64,000 nucleotides of DNA from Halichoerus grypus (GCF_964656455.1 NC_135717.1:144908308-144972307), one strand, 5' to 3'. Positions 46,131 to 58,087 are shown, numbered from the stretch's first letter. Translations and numbers: made by a program. The notes: a model not told the origin generated them from the letters alone.

Positions 46131-47239
46131 TAAACAAAGACTTCATAACTGAAATATGCCTTAAAAATGAGATTATTATAAATGTAAATGTCCCCAGTGC
46201 TAATGACTCTCATTCATCTTGTGGATCTCTCCCTCATTCTCTCTGTCTACTCTTAGAATAAGGTGAACAATTCCTCTCATTTTCTCCAGAACTTTCCTGG
46301 CTTTAGCCCTGAAAACCATGTATCTGGAAAAAAACTTTTTGTCTTAGGCAACCTAGGATCATTGGTCACTTTACCCTAGAAACTAATATTTAAGTTTGTA
46401 TATATAAGGCAAGGAGAAATTGCCAGGATGGAAGGAGGAAGGAAAACATATTTTACTGTAACCAGGTCTTTACATCTACAGGTTGGGCATACCACCTGCC
46501 CTGCTTGTTATCTTTTAATTTTGATTATTTGCAGAGGATCGTAAAGACAATCGATGGTACAGGAGGAGATGTAAGAGGAAAAGTTTGACTCTGATCTCAC
46601 TTGAGTGCAAATGTGCAAATTGTCACTACCTGACTGATAGATGGAACTAATTTATCCACCCACGGAAGACCCACCCATACATTGACAGGTTACTGTGTGC
46701 TAAAATTCCGAGAGCTTCCTGGAACTGAACGTTACGAGTTCTGAATCAGATTAATATTGGAATTACTAGTGTAGGCACAAAATATACTAGTTGCCACATT
46801 ATCCATGAACGGCTAGTCCCTTTCACAGTATTGAAAGATATTTCACAGGATTTGTAGGTTCAGCTACATGTCAACTTAAAAATATTAATGTTTTCTGTGG
46901 GAATTGATTAGATGGAGTGTTCTGGCCTATCTGGGTCACATTGAAAACATCATGGTGCTGCCATCCAGTTAAGTATCTAAGCTATCACTTGTCCTCCCTA
47001 ATGGACACCTTTATACCATTTTGAGCCAATGCAATCAAAAATTAGCAACACACTTTTCTTTCATAGTCAAATCATTTTTTCTTTGATCTTATTTCTCTTC
47101 ATAATATTTTTAATGAAATTTAAGCCTCTGAAAGATCTGCTTTCTTACTACCTTCTCAACCACAATTTCAAGTACTCTACTCCTCATCCTCTGCTGTCTG
47201 GTAATGTGAGAACTAGTTCAAATGTTGTATCAATTATGG
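46131..47239. other. No gene or recognised repeat
   Basis: About 1.1 kb with no supportable feature. Confidence 0.5.
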
Positions 47240-47600
47240 TAAAGGGTAAGCTAGGGTAATTAAAGCAAAGAGACACAAATAAGTGCATTTCTTCTCATGT
47301 AACAGTCTAGCTAGCTTAGGCTAGTGAGGCAGATGTGCTCCATGAAGTCATTCAGGGATCTAGGTTCCCTCCTTCATTAGCTATGCCATTCATTAGACAT
47401 CAGACTCTTCTTCATGGTCCAAGACGAGATGCAAAGCAACTGATTTCTAGAAAGAGGATAAAGAGATGAAATCCATGACAGCAGTTTATTTTTGCTCAAG
47501 TGAGGAAACTGCACAAGTCACAGTTGCTAACCTGGCCACTCATGGCTTCAAGGAAGAATGGGAACTGTAACAGATTTGGGGGTACAATAGCCACTCATTT
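47240..47600 (+). repeat. Old repeat, family unresolved
   Basis: 'TGTGCTCCATGAAGTCATTC' followed by 'AGGGATCTAGGTTCCCTCCT' and 'TTCATGGTCCAAGACGAGAT' is the same kind of degenerate repeat as at 37.4 kb. Confidence 0.5.
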
Positions 47601-47639
47601 TATGGAAGCTCCGAATTGCCTAAATAAACAGAATCAATT

Positions 47640-47835
47640 ACTTTATTTTCTATACCTTGAACATAGTATTGCACTTATCACATTATATTGTATGTCTCAG
47701 TCTCTACTTCTAATAAGAGACTGCAAAATCCTGAAAATGAGGGTAGAGGTTTTTTCATTTATATAGTTCCTAAACCTTGCACATGGTAAATAATCACTTT
47801 ATGTTACTGAGTTGATCTGAATAGATTGCATTGTT
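47640..47835 (+). repeat. L2 LINE 3' end
   Basis: 'TATTGCACTTATCACATTAT' then 'GACTGCAAAATCCTGAAAAT' and 'TTGCACATGGTAAATAATCA' follow the L2 3' end. Confidence 0.72.
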
Positions 47836-48439
47836 GTGACAGCTAATTAGGTACAGAGGTAACAACCTCTATATTATTGATAGGGATCCTCAGGGCTCTG
47901 ACAACATCAAATGGCATTCTCAAAATCAAGTTCATGATGAAACTTGGATTAGAGCAGACTTTTCTGGTTCAGTTTTTTAAAGTAAGCCAAGCAATGTTGT
48001 GGATCTACTCTGGCATGGAAGTCATTAATTTAAAAACTAAACACTAGTCATTTGAATGATACTGTGTTTATTTGTGTGTGGATTTTTTTAAATGTCAACA
48101 TCCAAAGATATCCTTCTGCATCCTTATGCTACTTGACAATATGCATAACCTAATCCTTTCCTTAATTTAGCATCATTTTACTATGTCCAGCTGGGCTATT
48201 TCCAGTAAATATTGCCATTCTCAAACATCACAATGGTTTTTGATAGTCTTAAAATTGAGATTGTTGCTATATTACAATATGAGGAGAGCTTCAAAAATAA
48301 AGACTAACTGATTTTAGTTAGTAAGATGAATTCATTAGAAAAACTTAAATACACATGCTGATAATGGAGGAAAGGGTGTGGAGATGTTACTGAAATTTAT
48401 CAGAAAAACACAATATCTTGGAAACTCAATGGTGCCTGA
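47836..48439. other. No gene or recognised repeat
   Basis: AT-rich interval without a supportable feature. Confidence 0.5.
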
Positions 48440-48580
48440 CTGCATTATAAATAAGGTCTAGAATCAGACATACTTCGGTGACATCCTGGCTCTACTACTT
48501 AATAGCTCCACAACTTTTGGGAAGTGACTCTTTCTTTGTAAGCCTCAACTGCCACATTCCTAAAATAAAAATTCCTTAAG
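48440..48580 (+). repeat. MIR SINE fragment
   Basis: 'GTCTAGAATCAGACATACTT' then 'ATCCTGGCTCTACTACTTAA' and 'GTAAGCCTCAACTGCCACAT' is the MIR head and core in sense. Confidence 0.8.
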
Positions 48581-48793
48581 ACCAGTTTTTGGATAATTGA
48601 AGTAGTAGATGAAAAAATGCTTTACTTTCAAAGATAGTAGTGGAATAGATGAAGCAAATAATAAATGACAGCTTTTATTATTGACTATCTTATAGATCTA
48701 AGTGCCCTATGAAATGTGACTATAACCAAGATATTGAAATAGCTTTGCTTAAATTAGCTATTTTGAAATAATCAATAAAAATAATGCAAGCTG

Positions 48794-49084
48794 GTGCAGC
48801 CACTCTGGAAAACAGTATGGAGGCTCCTCAAAAAGCTGAATATAGAGCTACCATACAACCCAGCAATTGTACTACTCGGTATTTACCCCAAAGATACAAA
48901 TGTAGGGATCCAAAGGGGTACGTGCACCCCAATGTTTATAGCAGCAATGTCCACAATAGCCAAACTATGGAAAGAGCCAAGATGTCCATCGACAGATGAA
49001 TGGATAAAGAAGATGTGGTATACACACACACACACACGCACACACGCACACAATGGAATATTATGCGGCCATCAAAAGGAATGA
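48794..49084 (+). pseudogene. LINE-1 ORF2 C-terminal remnant with CA-repeat
   Basis: A 96-codon frame with the ORF2 motifs NCNA-like '[20 protein letters not shown]' and '[20 protein letters not shown]'. A (CA)n tract at about 49021-49050 is read as Thr-His repeats directly after KKMWY and shifts the frame, so the usual YTMEYYSAI motif is lost. Catalytic domains lie upstream of the truncation point and are absent. It is a dead L1 fragment. Confidence 0.9.
49021..49050. repeat. (CA)n microsatellite inside L1 ORF2
   Basis: ACACAC with a few CG variants, at the same ORF2 position as the GATA array in the L1 at 16.4-17.5 kb. Confidence 0.93.
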
Positions 49085-49602
49085 AATCTTGCCATTTGCA
49101 ACAACGTGGATGGAACTGGAGGGTATTATACTGAGCGAAATAAGTCAATCAGAGAAAGGCATGTATCATATGCTCTCACTGATATGAGGAATTCTTAATC
49201 TCAGGAAACAAACTGAGGGTTGCTGGAGTGGTGGGGGGTTGGGAGGGATGGGGTGGCTGGGTAATAGACATTGGGGAGGGTATGTGCTATGGTGAATGCT
49301 GTGAATTGTGTAAGACTGTTGAATCACAGACCTGTACCTCTGAAACAAATAATACATTATATGTTAAAAAAAAAAAAAAGAAGAAGAAGATAGCAGGAAG
49401 GGAAGAATGAAGAGGAGAAAATCAGAGGGGGGGACGAACCATGATAGGCTATGGACTCTGAGAAACAAACTGAGGGTCCTGGGGGGGTGGGGGGATGGGT
49501 TAGCCTGGTGATGGGTATTAAAGAGGGCACGTATTGAATGGAGCACTGGGTGTTACACGCAAACAATGAATCATGGAACACCACATCAAAAACGAATGAT
49601 GT

Positions 49603-49821
49603 GGGGCGCCTGGGTGGCTCAGATGGTTAAGCGTCTGCCTTCGGCTCAGGTCATGATCCCAGGGTCCTAGGATCAAGCCCCACATCAGGCTCCTGGCTCA
49701 GCGGGGAGTCTGCTTCTCCTTCTCCCTCTACCTCTCTCCCTGCTCATGTTCTCTCTCTCTCTCTGTATCTCTGTGTCTCAAATGAATAAATAAAAAAAAA
49801 AATTAAAAAAAAACAAAAACA
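49603..49821 (+). repeat. Can-SINE inside L1 3' UTR
   Basis: A full SINE with an A-rich tail. Its duplication AAAAACGAATGATGT (49588-49602) / AAAAACTAATGATGT (49822-49836) is the same L1 site used by the SINE at 51426. Confidence 0.96.
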
Positions 49822-50140
49822 AAAAACTAATGATGTAATGTATGGTGATTAACATAACATAATAATTTTTTTAAAGAGCAAAAAAAAAATAATTGTTCTT
49901 CTAAAGGCCAGGCATTAGAATTCATATGAAATTTTCTATTTTTGCTAACATACAAAGAAAAATGACATAGTTCTTGAACTAGTCTACATTATACTGAAGG
50001 CAGTAGAACAAAGCATAAAAATCCAGCACACTCCAATGGGAAAACAAGCAATTGTCAGAGGGGGTAACTGCAAAGAAATGCAGAGATTGGCAAAGATCTT
50101 AGAAGAGCTGGGGAAACAAATACATATGAGATAGTTATTT

Positions 50141-50349
50141 ATTTTTTTTTATTTTTTTTTAAAGATTTTATTTATTTATTTGACAGAGAGAGAGAGAGAG
50201 AACAAGTAGGCAGAGAGGCAGGCAGAGGGAGAGGGAGAAGCAGGCTCCCTGCAGAGCAGGGAGCCTGATGCGGGGCTTGATCCCAGGACCCCGGGATCAT
50301 GACCTGAGCCGAAGGCAGCCGCTTAACCAACTGAGCCACGCAGGCGCCC
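50141..50349 (-). repeat. Can-SINE, minus strand
   Basis: Intact, with a perfect 14-bp duplication TGAGATAGTTATTT at 50127-50140 and 50350-50363. Confidence 0.96.
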
Positions 50350-50363
50350 TGAGATAGTTATTT

Positions 50364-51131
50364 TTAAAAGGGAGAAAAACAAAAACATGTTCACATCCAA
50401 AAGTTAGAGTATGATAAATTGAAAAGAAGAGAGATAAAAAGAGAAAATAGTTCTCACTAGTAGATATTTGAAAGTAAAGCATTTTTTCATCTACTACTTT
50501 CATTACCAAACTAGCATCAACCCTAGCTCACAAAAATAATGGCTGGAAAGAGAATTTGAATTAGACAGGGGACAATTTCTCCAGTGAGCTTTGAAACTTA
50601 TTACTGACTGAGTTTTTTGGTGGGATAATGTCCTTTCTGCAATCAGTTGAACTAAATGAAAAGTATACATCTATTTGCACCACCATAAAAATTATAGGAG
50701 TTAACACTGATTAACCCTGTCATTAATTTGTGGTTGAGGGTTTAAAGGAAAGACTTCCAAAAGGTTGATTGTGAATATTTTATTGAAGTATTATAAGAAC
50801 ATGTTCAGTAATTACATATTTAATATGACATTGAGAAGGCTGGATCCAAACTTTAAGAGCAGTGCAGTTATGGAACCCTCATAAATATTGGTCCATATAA
50901 TTAATTGCTTTTTATGCCATACATTTTATGCCATTTTGTTCTGTTGTTTGAATGCCTCTGTGATTATACTTTTATCTTACTTAAATATGGATGAAGTAAG
51001 GTAAATTTAATTAATTTTCATGATAGTTGCACTTGTGATTTTTTAATCTTTGAAGAAAATCTATAAAAAATAGACATACCAGAACCAGGTTTCTTCTAAC
51101 TAAAAGATGTCTTATTAAAACATACTCTAAC
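50364..51131. other. No gene or recognised repeat
   Basis: AT-rich interval with no feature I can support. Confidence 0.5.
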
Positions 51132-51232
51132 TGGGGTGCCTGACTGGCTTAGTTCATAGAGCACACAACTCTTGATCTCTGGGTCATGATTTCAAGCCCA
51201 ACACTGGGTGTAGAGCTTAGTTAGAAGAAAAA
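51132..51232 (+). repeat. Short-form Can-SINE
   Basis: 'GGGGTGCCTGACTGGCTTAG' then 'ACTCTTGATCTCTGGGTCAT' and 'CACTGGGTGTAGAGCTTAGT' is the older, short SINE form without the CT-rich tract. It abuts an L1. Confidence 0.85.
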
Positions 51233-51240
51233 ACAATAAC

Positions 51241-51682
51241 GGAGGGGGAGACAAACCATGAGAGACTATGGACTCTGAGAAACAAACTGAGGGTTCTAGA
51301 GGGGAGGGGTTGGGGGGATGGGTTAGCCTGGTAATGGGTATTAAAGAGGGCACGTACTGAATGGAGCACTGGGTGTTATACACAAACAATGAATCATGGA
51401 ACACTACATCAAAAACTAATGATGTGGGGCGCCTGGGTGACTCAGTCGTTAAGCGTCTGCCTTCGGCTCAGGTCATGATCCCCAGGGTCCTGGGATCGAG
51501 CCCCACATCAGGCTCCCTGCTCCACGGGAAGCCTGCTTCTCCCTCTCCCACTCCCCTTGCTTGTGTTCCCTCTCTCGCTGTGTCTCTCTGTGTCAAATAA
51601 ATAAATTTTAAAAAAAAAAACTAATGATGTAATGTACGGTGATTAACATAATAAAATAAAATTAAATTAAATTTTTAAAAAA
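51241..51682 (+). mobile_element. L1 3' UTR fragment inserted in a SINE tail
   Basis: It starts in the second 3' UTR unit (GGAGGGGGAGACAAACCATG) and ends GATTAACATAATAAAATAAA, interrupted by a SINE at 51426-51615. It lies directly after the tail of the short SINE. A-rich flanks on both sides (ACAATAAC, ACAACAAC) make the duplication ambiguous. Confidence 0.9.
51426..51615 (+). repeat. Can-SINE inside L1 3' UTR
   Basis: A full SINE with a perfect 15-bp duplication AAAAACTAATGATGT at 51411-51425 and 51616-51630. It occupies the same L1 site as the SINE at 49603. Confidence 0.96.
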
Positions 51683-52095
51683 CTAACAAAAACAACAACA
51701 ACAACAAAAAACTTGAACCTATTAACATTTTAGTAAAAGTAAATGTAAATTAAGGACTAATTAAGTTCTGGGTTTCAGTGACACCACTTATTTTTTCCAA
51801 CATGGGGAATTATGCTCAAAGAAAATATAAGTTTTTTATAGATTTTTATTTATTTTTTTCTCATATAACTAATTCGTTTCACCTTTTTCTAATGAGTTAT
51901 TGCTAAGCCATTTAAGTGCAAATCTTCTAGACACATTGTGAAAATGGAACTAACAATATGAAGTCCTTAGAATTCAGAACCTAAAAGATCAATCATATGA
52001 ACACTCTACAACTAATTAATTTATTCACATATTATCCCTCAAAAAATGTAAGGTAGACTTAAAAACTATTTTAAATAATTTTTTTTAATCAATCA
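51683..52095. other. No gene; AAC run
   Basis: A short AAC-type run at about 51688-51707 continues the A-rich tail zone. The rest is AT-rich and unremarkable. Confidence 0.5.
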
Positions 52096-52520
52096 TCTTA
52101 GGCCACAATAATCATGCATAACAAATCACCACAAAGCTCCTGTGGAATACTACAATATGTGTATTTCTCACTTATCTGCAGTCATCTAGGCAGTGCTATG
52201 GACTTCAAATGGGCACTTCATGCTTTTGCATGTTATAGAGCTATTGAAATCTGCTGGGATGACTAAGCTGAGTCAGCTCTGCTTCACATGTTTCTCATGT
52301 GAAGCCTGGCCATGTTCTTATGGTGGTGATGGTAGAAACACAACAGAGTCAACAAAAACACACACAGCTTTTGAGATATAGAGTGGGAATCCACTCCATA
52401 GCATCCATGTTCATAGCATTCTGTTGGTCAAACAAGTTCCAAGGTCCAGTCAACTTCATAGTGTGGGAAAAGCTCTGCCTATTTTATAAGGACTGCAAAC
52501 TCACATGACAAATACAAAGA
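52096..52520 (+). repeat. Old repeat, family unresolved
   Basis: 'AACAAATCACCACAAAGCTC', 'GTTGGTCAAACAAGTTCCAA' and 'GGTCCAGTCAACTTCATAGT' resemble a widespread degenerate mammalian repeat. It contains a perfect 10-bp inverted repeat (GCTTCACATG at 52281-52290, complement at 52296-52305). Confidence 0.45.
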
Positions 52521-53446
52521 GAGGTAAAGGATTATGACCATTTTTATAATCTATGATATATACATATTTTTTATTTTACAACAAGATTTTTAATTCTTAT
52601 TAATCAACCAAACCATCTATATGCAGGAATTACGCTGTAACAACTAACTAATGTGTTTATCTGTTTTGTATTTCTGAACTATTAGGCAACAATACATGCT
52701 GTTCCCCGAATGAAAAAAAAATTCTATTTTGATCACTTTGACCACATTTTATGAGTACTGGGACAATGAGTTGAGCATTAACAAATTAAACCTCAATAGC
52801 CCAACAAATTAAAACTCAATAGCTCATTACATCCTGCACAGTTTTTATCATTTTAAACAATATAGAAGTGTTGTCCAATAACATAGTTAAGGATCCTTCT
52901 ATGTAGACAACCACCATTCCAATGAGAAGTAGAGTCACAGACATAACTGGGTGATAATATGCATTTGCCTCTATGGGAACTCATAAAAATGATAATAAGA
53001 ATATGAAGTAGAAGTCAATATTAAAATCTACTTATCTCCAATAAAGTTCTACAGGACATAATTATATATCCTTTAAGGAAGTGTAGAAAATAAAATTCCC
53101 CTTAAAAAAAAAAATTAAAATAAAATAAAATTCCCCTTAATCTCAAGTCTAGAAAGAAAATATATAATTCTACCACATAGACAAGAAAATAAAGTTATGA
53201 TATTAATATTTCAGTTGATTAATATTATTTCCTATTCAGGATCTCAAATTAGCTTAATAAACACTCATGTTTTCAGAATGGAGCCTGTATTAATTCACAA
53301 GTCTTGAATTGGACAGTTTCTGCCCTAAACTTATCTCTTTAATATCCTTAAAGCCCTGGCTTCTTCTTAAATTCATTGCTCAATAAATGACTTCATGATT
53401 CCAAGTAATCACTGGCCCTTAATGGAGGTAATTTTAGACTTTGTCT
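52521..53446. other. AT-rich stretch; possible tail-only insertion
   Basis: No gene is seen. A 19-bp direct repeat around an A-rich core at 53087-53140 is listed separately. The rest is unremarkable. Confidence 0.5.
53087..53140 (+). repeat. Direct repeat flanking an A-rich core
   Basis: AAAATAAAATTCCCCTTAA occurs perfectly at 53087-53105 and 53122-53140, separated only by 16 bases of A-rich sequence. It could be a retroposon insertion truncated to its tail, or a small local duplication. Confidence 0.75.
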
Positions 53447-53463
53447 ATAAAATGCCAATCATT

Positions 53464-53646
53464 GGGATGCCTGGGTGGCTCAGTCGGTTAAGCATCTGCC
53501 TTCGGCTCAGGTCACGATCCCAGGGTCCTGGGATCGAGTCCTGCATCGGGCTCCCTGCTCTGCAGGGAGCCTGCTTCTCCCTCTGCCTCTGTCTCTCTCT
53601 CTGTCTCTCATGAATAAATAAATAAAATTTAAAAATAAAAATAAAA
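53464..53646 (+). repeat. Young Can-SINE
   Basis: An intact SINE with a perfect 17-bp duplication ATAAAATGCCAATCATT at 53447-53463 and 53647-53663. Confidence 0.97.
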
Positions 53647-53754
53647 ATAAAATGCCAATCATTCAAATGAAAATTTGAAAAAAAAATTATATTTTCTATT
53701 TGGAATTTACATTACTGTTTTAATACTGAATTTTTAAAATAATGGTGAGTTTGA

Positions 53755-53895
53755 TTTGTTGATGCTCCATGGGACACAAAATTTGTCTTGTTCACTGCTG
53801 GATTGTCAGAACCTGAAATAGAACCTGGTATAGAGTATGGACTCAATAAATATTTTTAAATAAAATATTTGTTATTTGAATGAATGAATGATGTT
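53755..53895 (+). repeat. L2 LINE 3' end
   Basis: 'AATTTGTCTTGTTCACTGCT' then 'GAACCTGGTATAGAGTATGG', 'ACTCAATAAATATTTTTAAA' and 'GAATGAATGAATG' is a clear L2 terminus. Confidence 0.78.
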
Positions 53896-55283
53896 ATTAT
53901 GTAATTGAATAACATTGCTCCTCGATGACTTGTTAGTAATCAATAAAGGATTTTTCATAATCCACATGACTAGAAAATAATAAAGACATGCTATAAGGGC
54001 TATCAGATTCTTCACAAATTTCATGAGAGTGACATGAATAATCCTAAAGTGAAAATCAGAGCCAAAAAAACTCCATGTTATTTTCAAGTTTTATACAGTT
54101 TGCAGATTTCTTTTTAGATTCATCGCATTTGAACTCTTAACTGGCAAATCAGAATGGTTCCTTTGAGTTACTTTGGCAACCAAAAGAGAACATATTGTTA
54201 GGTTAAAAATCTAAGACTACGTTTAAATTCAATCAGTTTATACATTCAGAAATTTCTAAAATTTGGGGGGAAATGTTATTTGCACTAAACAAGGAATTGG
54301 ATGCCTATTGAATTTTCCAAAGAACAGCCATAAGCAACATAAGTTAGAAAAGTAATAAATATTCCAGTAGTTCAAATTTTGCTATTTATGAGGTTTCTCA
54401 AATTCAACAGGAAATCATTGTTTTGTTATTGTGCTATTATAAAATCCAGAGTTGAATTCAATAAATAGGGAAACATGAACCTGGATTTCCTAATGTTTAA
54501 AAAGTGTTGTGTGCTGGTAAATAAAAATTATTCTAGGTGTATTTTTATTAAAGATGAATTCACTGAAATCTGTCTTTTTCTCTCCAGTTTGTTCTAAGAA
54601 ACACTACAATAAAAATTATAAATTTCACTGTTTTCTTCGGAAAAATCAATTTGGAAAATCATTGATATTTTTGAGAGGAAATAGAGGAAAGGATTATGAG
54701 AGGGACAGATTAGTAGACTCAAATCATTGTAAATTTTCTAGTTCTCAGATAGACTATGTAGCTCATGGGTAATAATTACAGTACTATGCTTCATACTATT
54801 ATGCTTATAACCTATATATGTTACATAGCTCTTCTGTAAGTAACATTATTAATAAGCAAAATCATTTTTCAGTGACAAAATGTAGTCAAAACTACTTATA
54901 AATGGTAATTATGTCGAACTATTTCAATTCTAAAAGTATCTTGCTAAAAGCACATCATGAGAAACATTTTCAGATTTGCTTCCTAAGGAAAAATAAAATC
55001 TTAAATTTTGTATATGAGATATCTGCATGTTGTCTCATCAAGGTGTGAATTTCATTGCTTCCTGACAATTGAGAGAGCTCAGTGGAGGATTTTCTACATC
55101 TTCATAAATGGAAGATGATAGAGATATACTGTTAATTTATTTTAATCAAAAGAAAATGCCCATTTGTAGTAAAATTTAAAAGGAACCTAAAATTAAGAAG
55201 AATACACTTTTTTAAGAAACGACTTATTATTTATAACAATTCTTATCTCTAAATATGGGGTTAAGAAAGTACATGTGTACATA

Positions 55284-55314
<31 letters not shown>

Positions 55315-55412
55315 TGGGGAGGTATAGCATTATACCAAAAGGGAAACTAAAAGTAATTAGCAGTGTTCAAATGAGGTGATTAAACAAGCTCAACAATTTA
55401 CATAGGTTATCA
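53896..55412. other. AT-rich stretch with TA run
   Basis: About 1.5 kb with no gene. A (TA)n run followed by T's lies at about 55279-55313. Confidence 0.5.
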
Positions 55413-55426
55413 AGAAATTACAAATA

Positions 55427-55571
55427 GGGGTGCCTGGGTGGCTCAATCAGTTAAGCTTCCAACCCTTAATTTTGTCTGGGGTCATAATCTCAGGGTCCTG
55501 AGATGGAGCCCCGTGTCGCTTAGGATTCTCTCTCTCCTTCTCCCTCTGTCCCTCCCTGCTTGCACTCTCGA

Positions 55572-55611
<40 letters not shown>
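55427..55611 (+). repeat. Can-SINE with GAAA-expanded tail
   Basis: Head GGGGTGCCTGGGTGGCTCAA and a CT-rich body. The tail has turned into an (AAAG)n microsatellite at 55570-55614. Flanks AAGAAATTACAAATA and AAAAGATTACAACTA are an imperfect duplication. Confidence 0.92.
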
Positions 55612-55614
55612 AAA

Positions 55615-55970
55615 GATTACAACTATAAACTGCAATATATAATATAATACAATTGTTAAGATGTAATAAAGTTATGTATAAATAAAATACAGAGTTAATG
55701 TTGAGACAAAAATAACATTGAATTGATAAAAATATAATTGGGTAAAGCCATGATAGGAAAGAGTCAGTTTTCAGATATCTAGGAAATTCAACTTTCTAAT
55801 ATGAAAAAAATTGATATGAAATTAACATACAATATATTTTAAGACTAAAAGTACTTTTGATGAATTTCATTAAAGTAGTATGTTAAAATTATATTGCATT
55901 ATGCTAAACATAACATTGTAAAATATAAATGATACATGGGTTCTCAAAAATTCTTATTGTCATTCATATT
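55615..55970. other. AT-rich stretch, nothing recognised
   Basis: Short interval between two SINEs, with no feature to report. Confidence 0.5.
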
Positions 55971-55982
55971 TTCCTTATTTTA

Positions 55983-56183
55983 TATTTTTTAATTTTTATT
56001 TATTTTTTTAAAGATTTTGTTTATTTGAGAGAGAGAGCACAAGCAGGGGGAGGGGAGGAGAGAGGGGGAGAAGCAGACTCCCCACTCAGCAGGGATCCCT
56101 ATGTGTGGCTTGATCCCAGGACTCCCAAGATCATGACCTGAGCTGAAGGCAGAAGCTTAACAACTGAGCCACCCAGGTGCCCC
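55983..56183 (-). repeat. Can-SINE, minus strand
   Basis: Tail complement TTAAAGATTTTGTTTATTTG, a G-rich AGAGGGGGAG tract and the head complement GAGCCACCCAGGTGCCCC. Flanks around TTCCTTATTTTA and TTCTTATTTTA support the ends. Confidence 0.93.
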
Positions 56184-56189
56184 TTTCTT

Positions 56190-56620
56190 CTTATTTTAGA
56201 AACTAAATTGTCATTTCTCTATAACTCACTATCTTTAACTCACCTTAGGCAGATGTTTACTGATTATGAGTGAGAAAAAACCAGCTCACATTATTTTAAG
56301 CAAAAAAGAAAAGGATATTTACTAACTCATACAATAAGTAAGTCGGAAGGGGGATTTGATTTTGGATATTGCTGGTTCCAGAAATTAAATGATGTCAGAA
56401 GGGCATCAGGCCTCTCTGTCCCTTGATTCAGCTTTACCCTGTTTGGGAAAATATCTTTTGGCCATCTTTACCTACAGAGTAAGGATGATGGCTATTAAAA
56501 GATAGATAAATTCACGTTTACATTCTCTCAGCTTAGTGAATTCTCATTGACCCTGTCACGTGTATGTATATCCATGAAAAATGGTTGTCAAAAGGAAAAT
56601 CAAGTACAACAACCAAAATA
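56190..56620 (+). repeat. Old LINE-type repeat, family unresolved
   Basis: 'TTTTAAGCAAAAAAGAAAAG', 'ATTTACTAACTCATACAATA' and 'ATCAGGCCTCTCTGTCCCTT' resemble the repeat at 31.2 kb. Confidence 0.45.
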
Positions 56621-57019
56621 AAGATAAATGGATTCTAGGCACAAAAGCAACAAATAAAAATGCCTGCTATAGTCCCTAGCACCTACTACTCAAACACACA
56701 CTATTTTCCACCTGTATAATTTTTTAAATGGTCCTGCTCTAATATAATATACTCACCCTCTATTTTGTATTTTTGTCAACTCAAGTCCTTTCTTTCTTCA
56801 CACCAAGAAAGTTATCCATCCATAATACAGGTTTGTATCTATCACTATCTCAAAAACTATTTTTATTATTACATATTACAAATTGTCATACAAAATCAAA
56901 AGGCCTTTATTCAAAAATATTTATTCAAAGACTTACTCATATATAAGTGTATTTACACAGGGGCTACCATAATGGATAAATTGGACCAGGTCTTTGTCTT
57001 CAGGGATTTTTAAGTTCGG
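56621..57019. other. No gene or recognised repeat
   Basis: AT-rich interval with a motif-free 82-codon frame at 56765-57013. Confidence 0.5.
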
Positions 57020-57400
57020 GGAGGAAACTATTTACCATGTCATTGCAGCAAAAATGTATTAGTTTCGATGGAAGGAGATTGGAAAATGCTATGCTAGCTC
57101 AGGGCCAAACTATATTTCATAGGTCAGAAAGTGAAAGGGAATCCTGGGAATAGCTTCCCAGAGAAAGTGACATCTAAATTGAGGCTAGATTAATGACAAA
57201 GAAATATGTTAGTGTCCGTGGGAAGAAAGCGTTCCAGGTAAAGGAAACAACAGTTCAGAATGTCCAGAACTAAGAGTAAAAAGGGTCATTTGAGGAATTG
57301 GAAGATGTTCAATATAACAGGATTATGGAGTAAAATCTAAGGCAGTGCACAGGAGAAAATGCTAGAGAATTAAAGAGAATGTATTATAAAATGACATTTA
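57020..57400 (+). repeat. Ancient interspersed repeat, family unresolved
   Basis: 'GGGAATAGCTTCCCAGAGAA', 'AGTGACATCTAAATTGAGGC' and 'AAGCGTTCCAGGTAAAGGAA' match the same old mammalian repeat group as 37.96-39.56 kb. Confidence 0.5.
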
Positions 57401-58058
57401 AATGGTCTATAATATGACTTTTTGTATATGCCTTTTCAAAACTTATCCCTCATTATACCTCATAGAATTCTCTCTTCCCTCCAGAAAATCAGAACATCAG
57501 AAAATCTGATATACTGGAAATAATTCTGAATAGCTCAATTTTCTTCCATGTCAAACTAAGATGATGAGTGTCTACAGAGTTGGTGTGAAATAACTGTGTT
57601 ATCACACAGAATCTCCCTAGGGCAGTCCCTGATTTATATTTGATTAGTTATTACTGGTATTATTATACCAGAAATCTGTCATACATTTTCCATTTTTTTT
57701 TACCTTTGACCAAGTTGGTTCATTTGGCAGAAATTATTTTCTTCCCCGTATCTAAAGTCCATTTCAATAATTAAATATTACCTGTAAGAATAATTCTCAT
57801 ATCTTGCAATCCCCATAGCTCATTTTTGGCATCTATTAGATCTAATACTTAATGCATTTTGTCCTGACTTAAAATCATGTGCATATGTGTCTTTCTACCT
57901 ATGTATCATATGGCCTGCAGGTCTTTTTCATCTATGTTCTCTATAGCATCTAGTATAGGTCTGTGTTAAATTAAATGCCACAGTTTTGTTTTTTAATTTG
58001 AACTGAATCCAGACAGCAGAGGTAAAATAAATAAGAAATTCAAAACCATTGCACATGT

Positions 58059-58087
58059 GCACACACACACACACACACACACACACT
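58059..58087. repeat. (CA)n microsatellite
   Basis: About 14 uninterrupted CA units. Confidence 0.98.

Larger units (their letters stand above)
48786..49884 (+). mobile_element. Carnivore L1, 5'-truncated, with a SINE in its 3' UTR
   Basis: It covers late ORF2, the first 3' UTR unit, an internal A-run at about 49365-49378, the second G-rich 3' UTR unit and the terminal GATTAACATAACATAATAAT. AAAAATAAT at 48777-48785 and 49885-49893 is a plausible 9-bp duplication. A Can-SINE interrupts it at 49603-49821. Confidence 0.93.
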
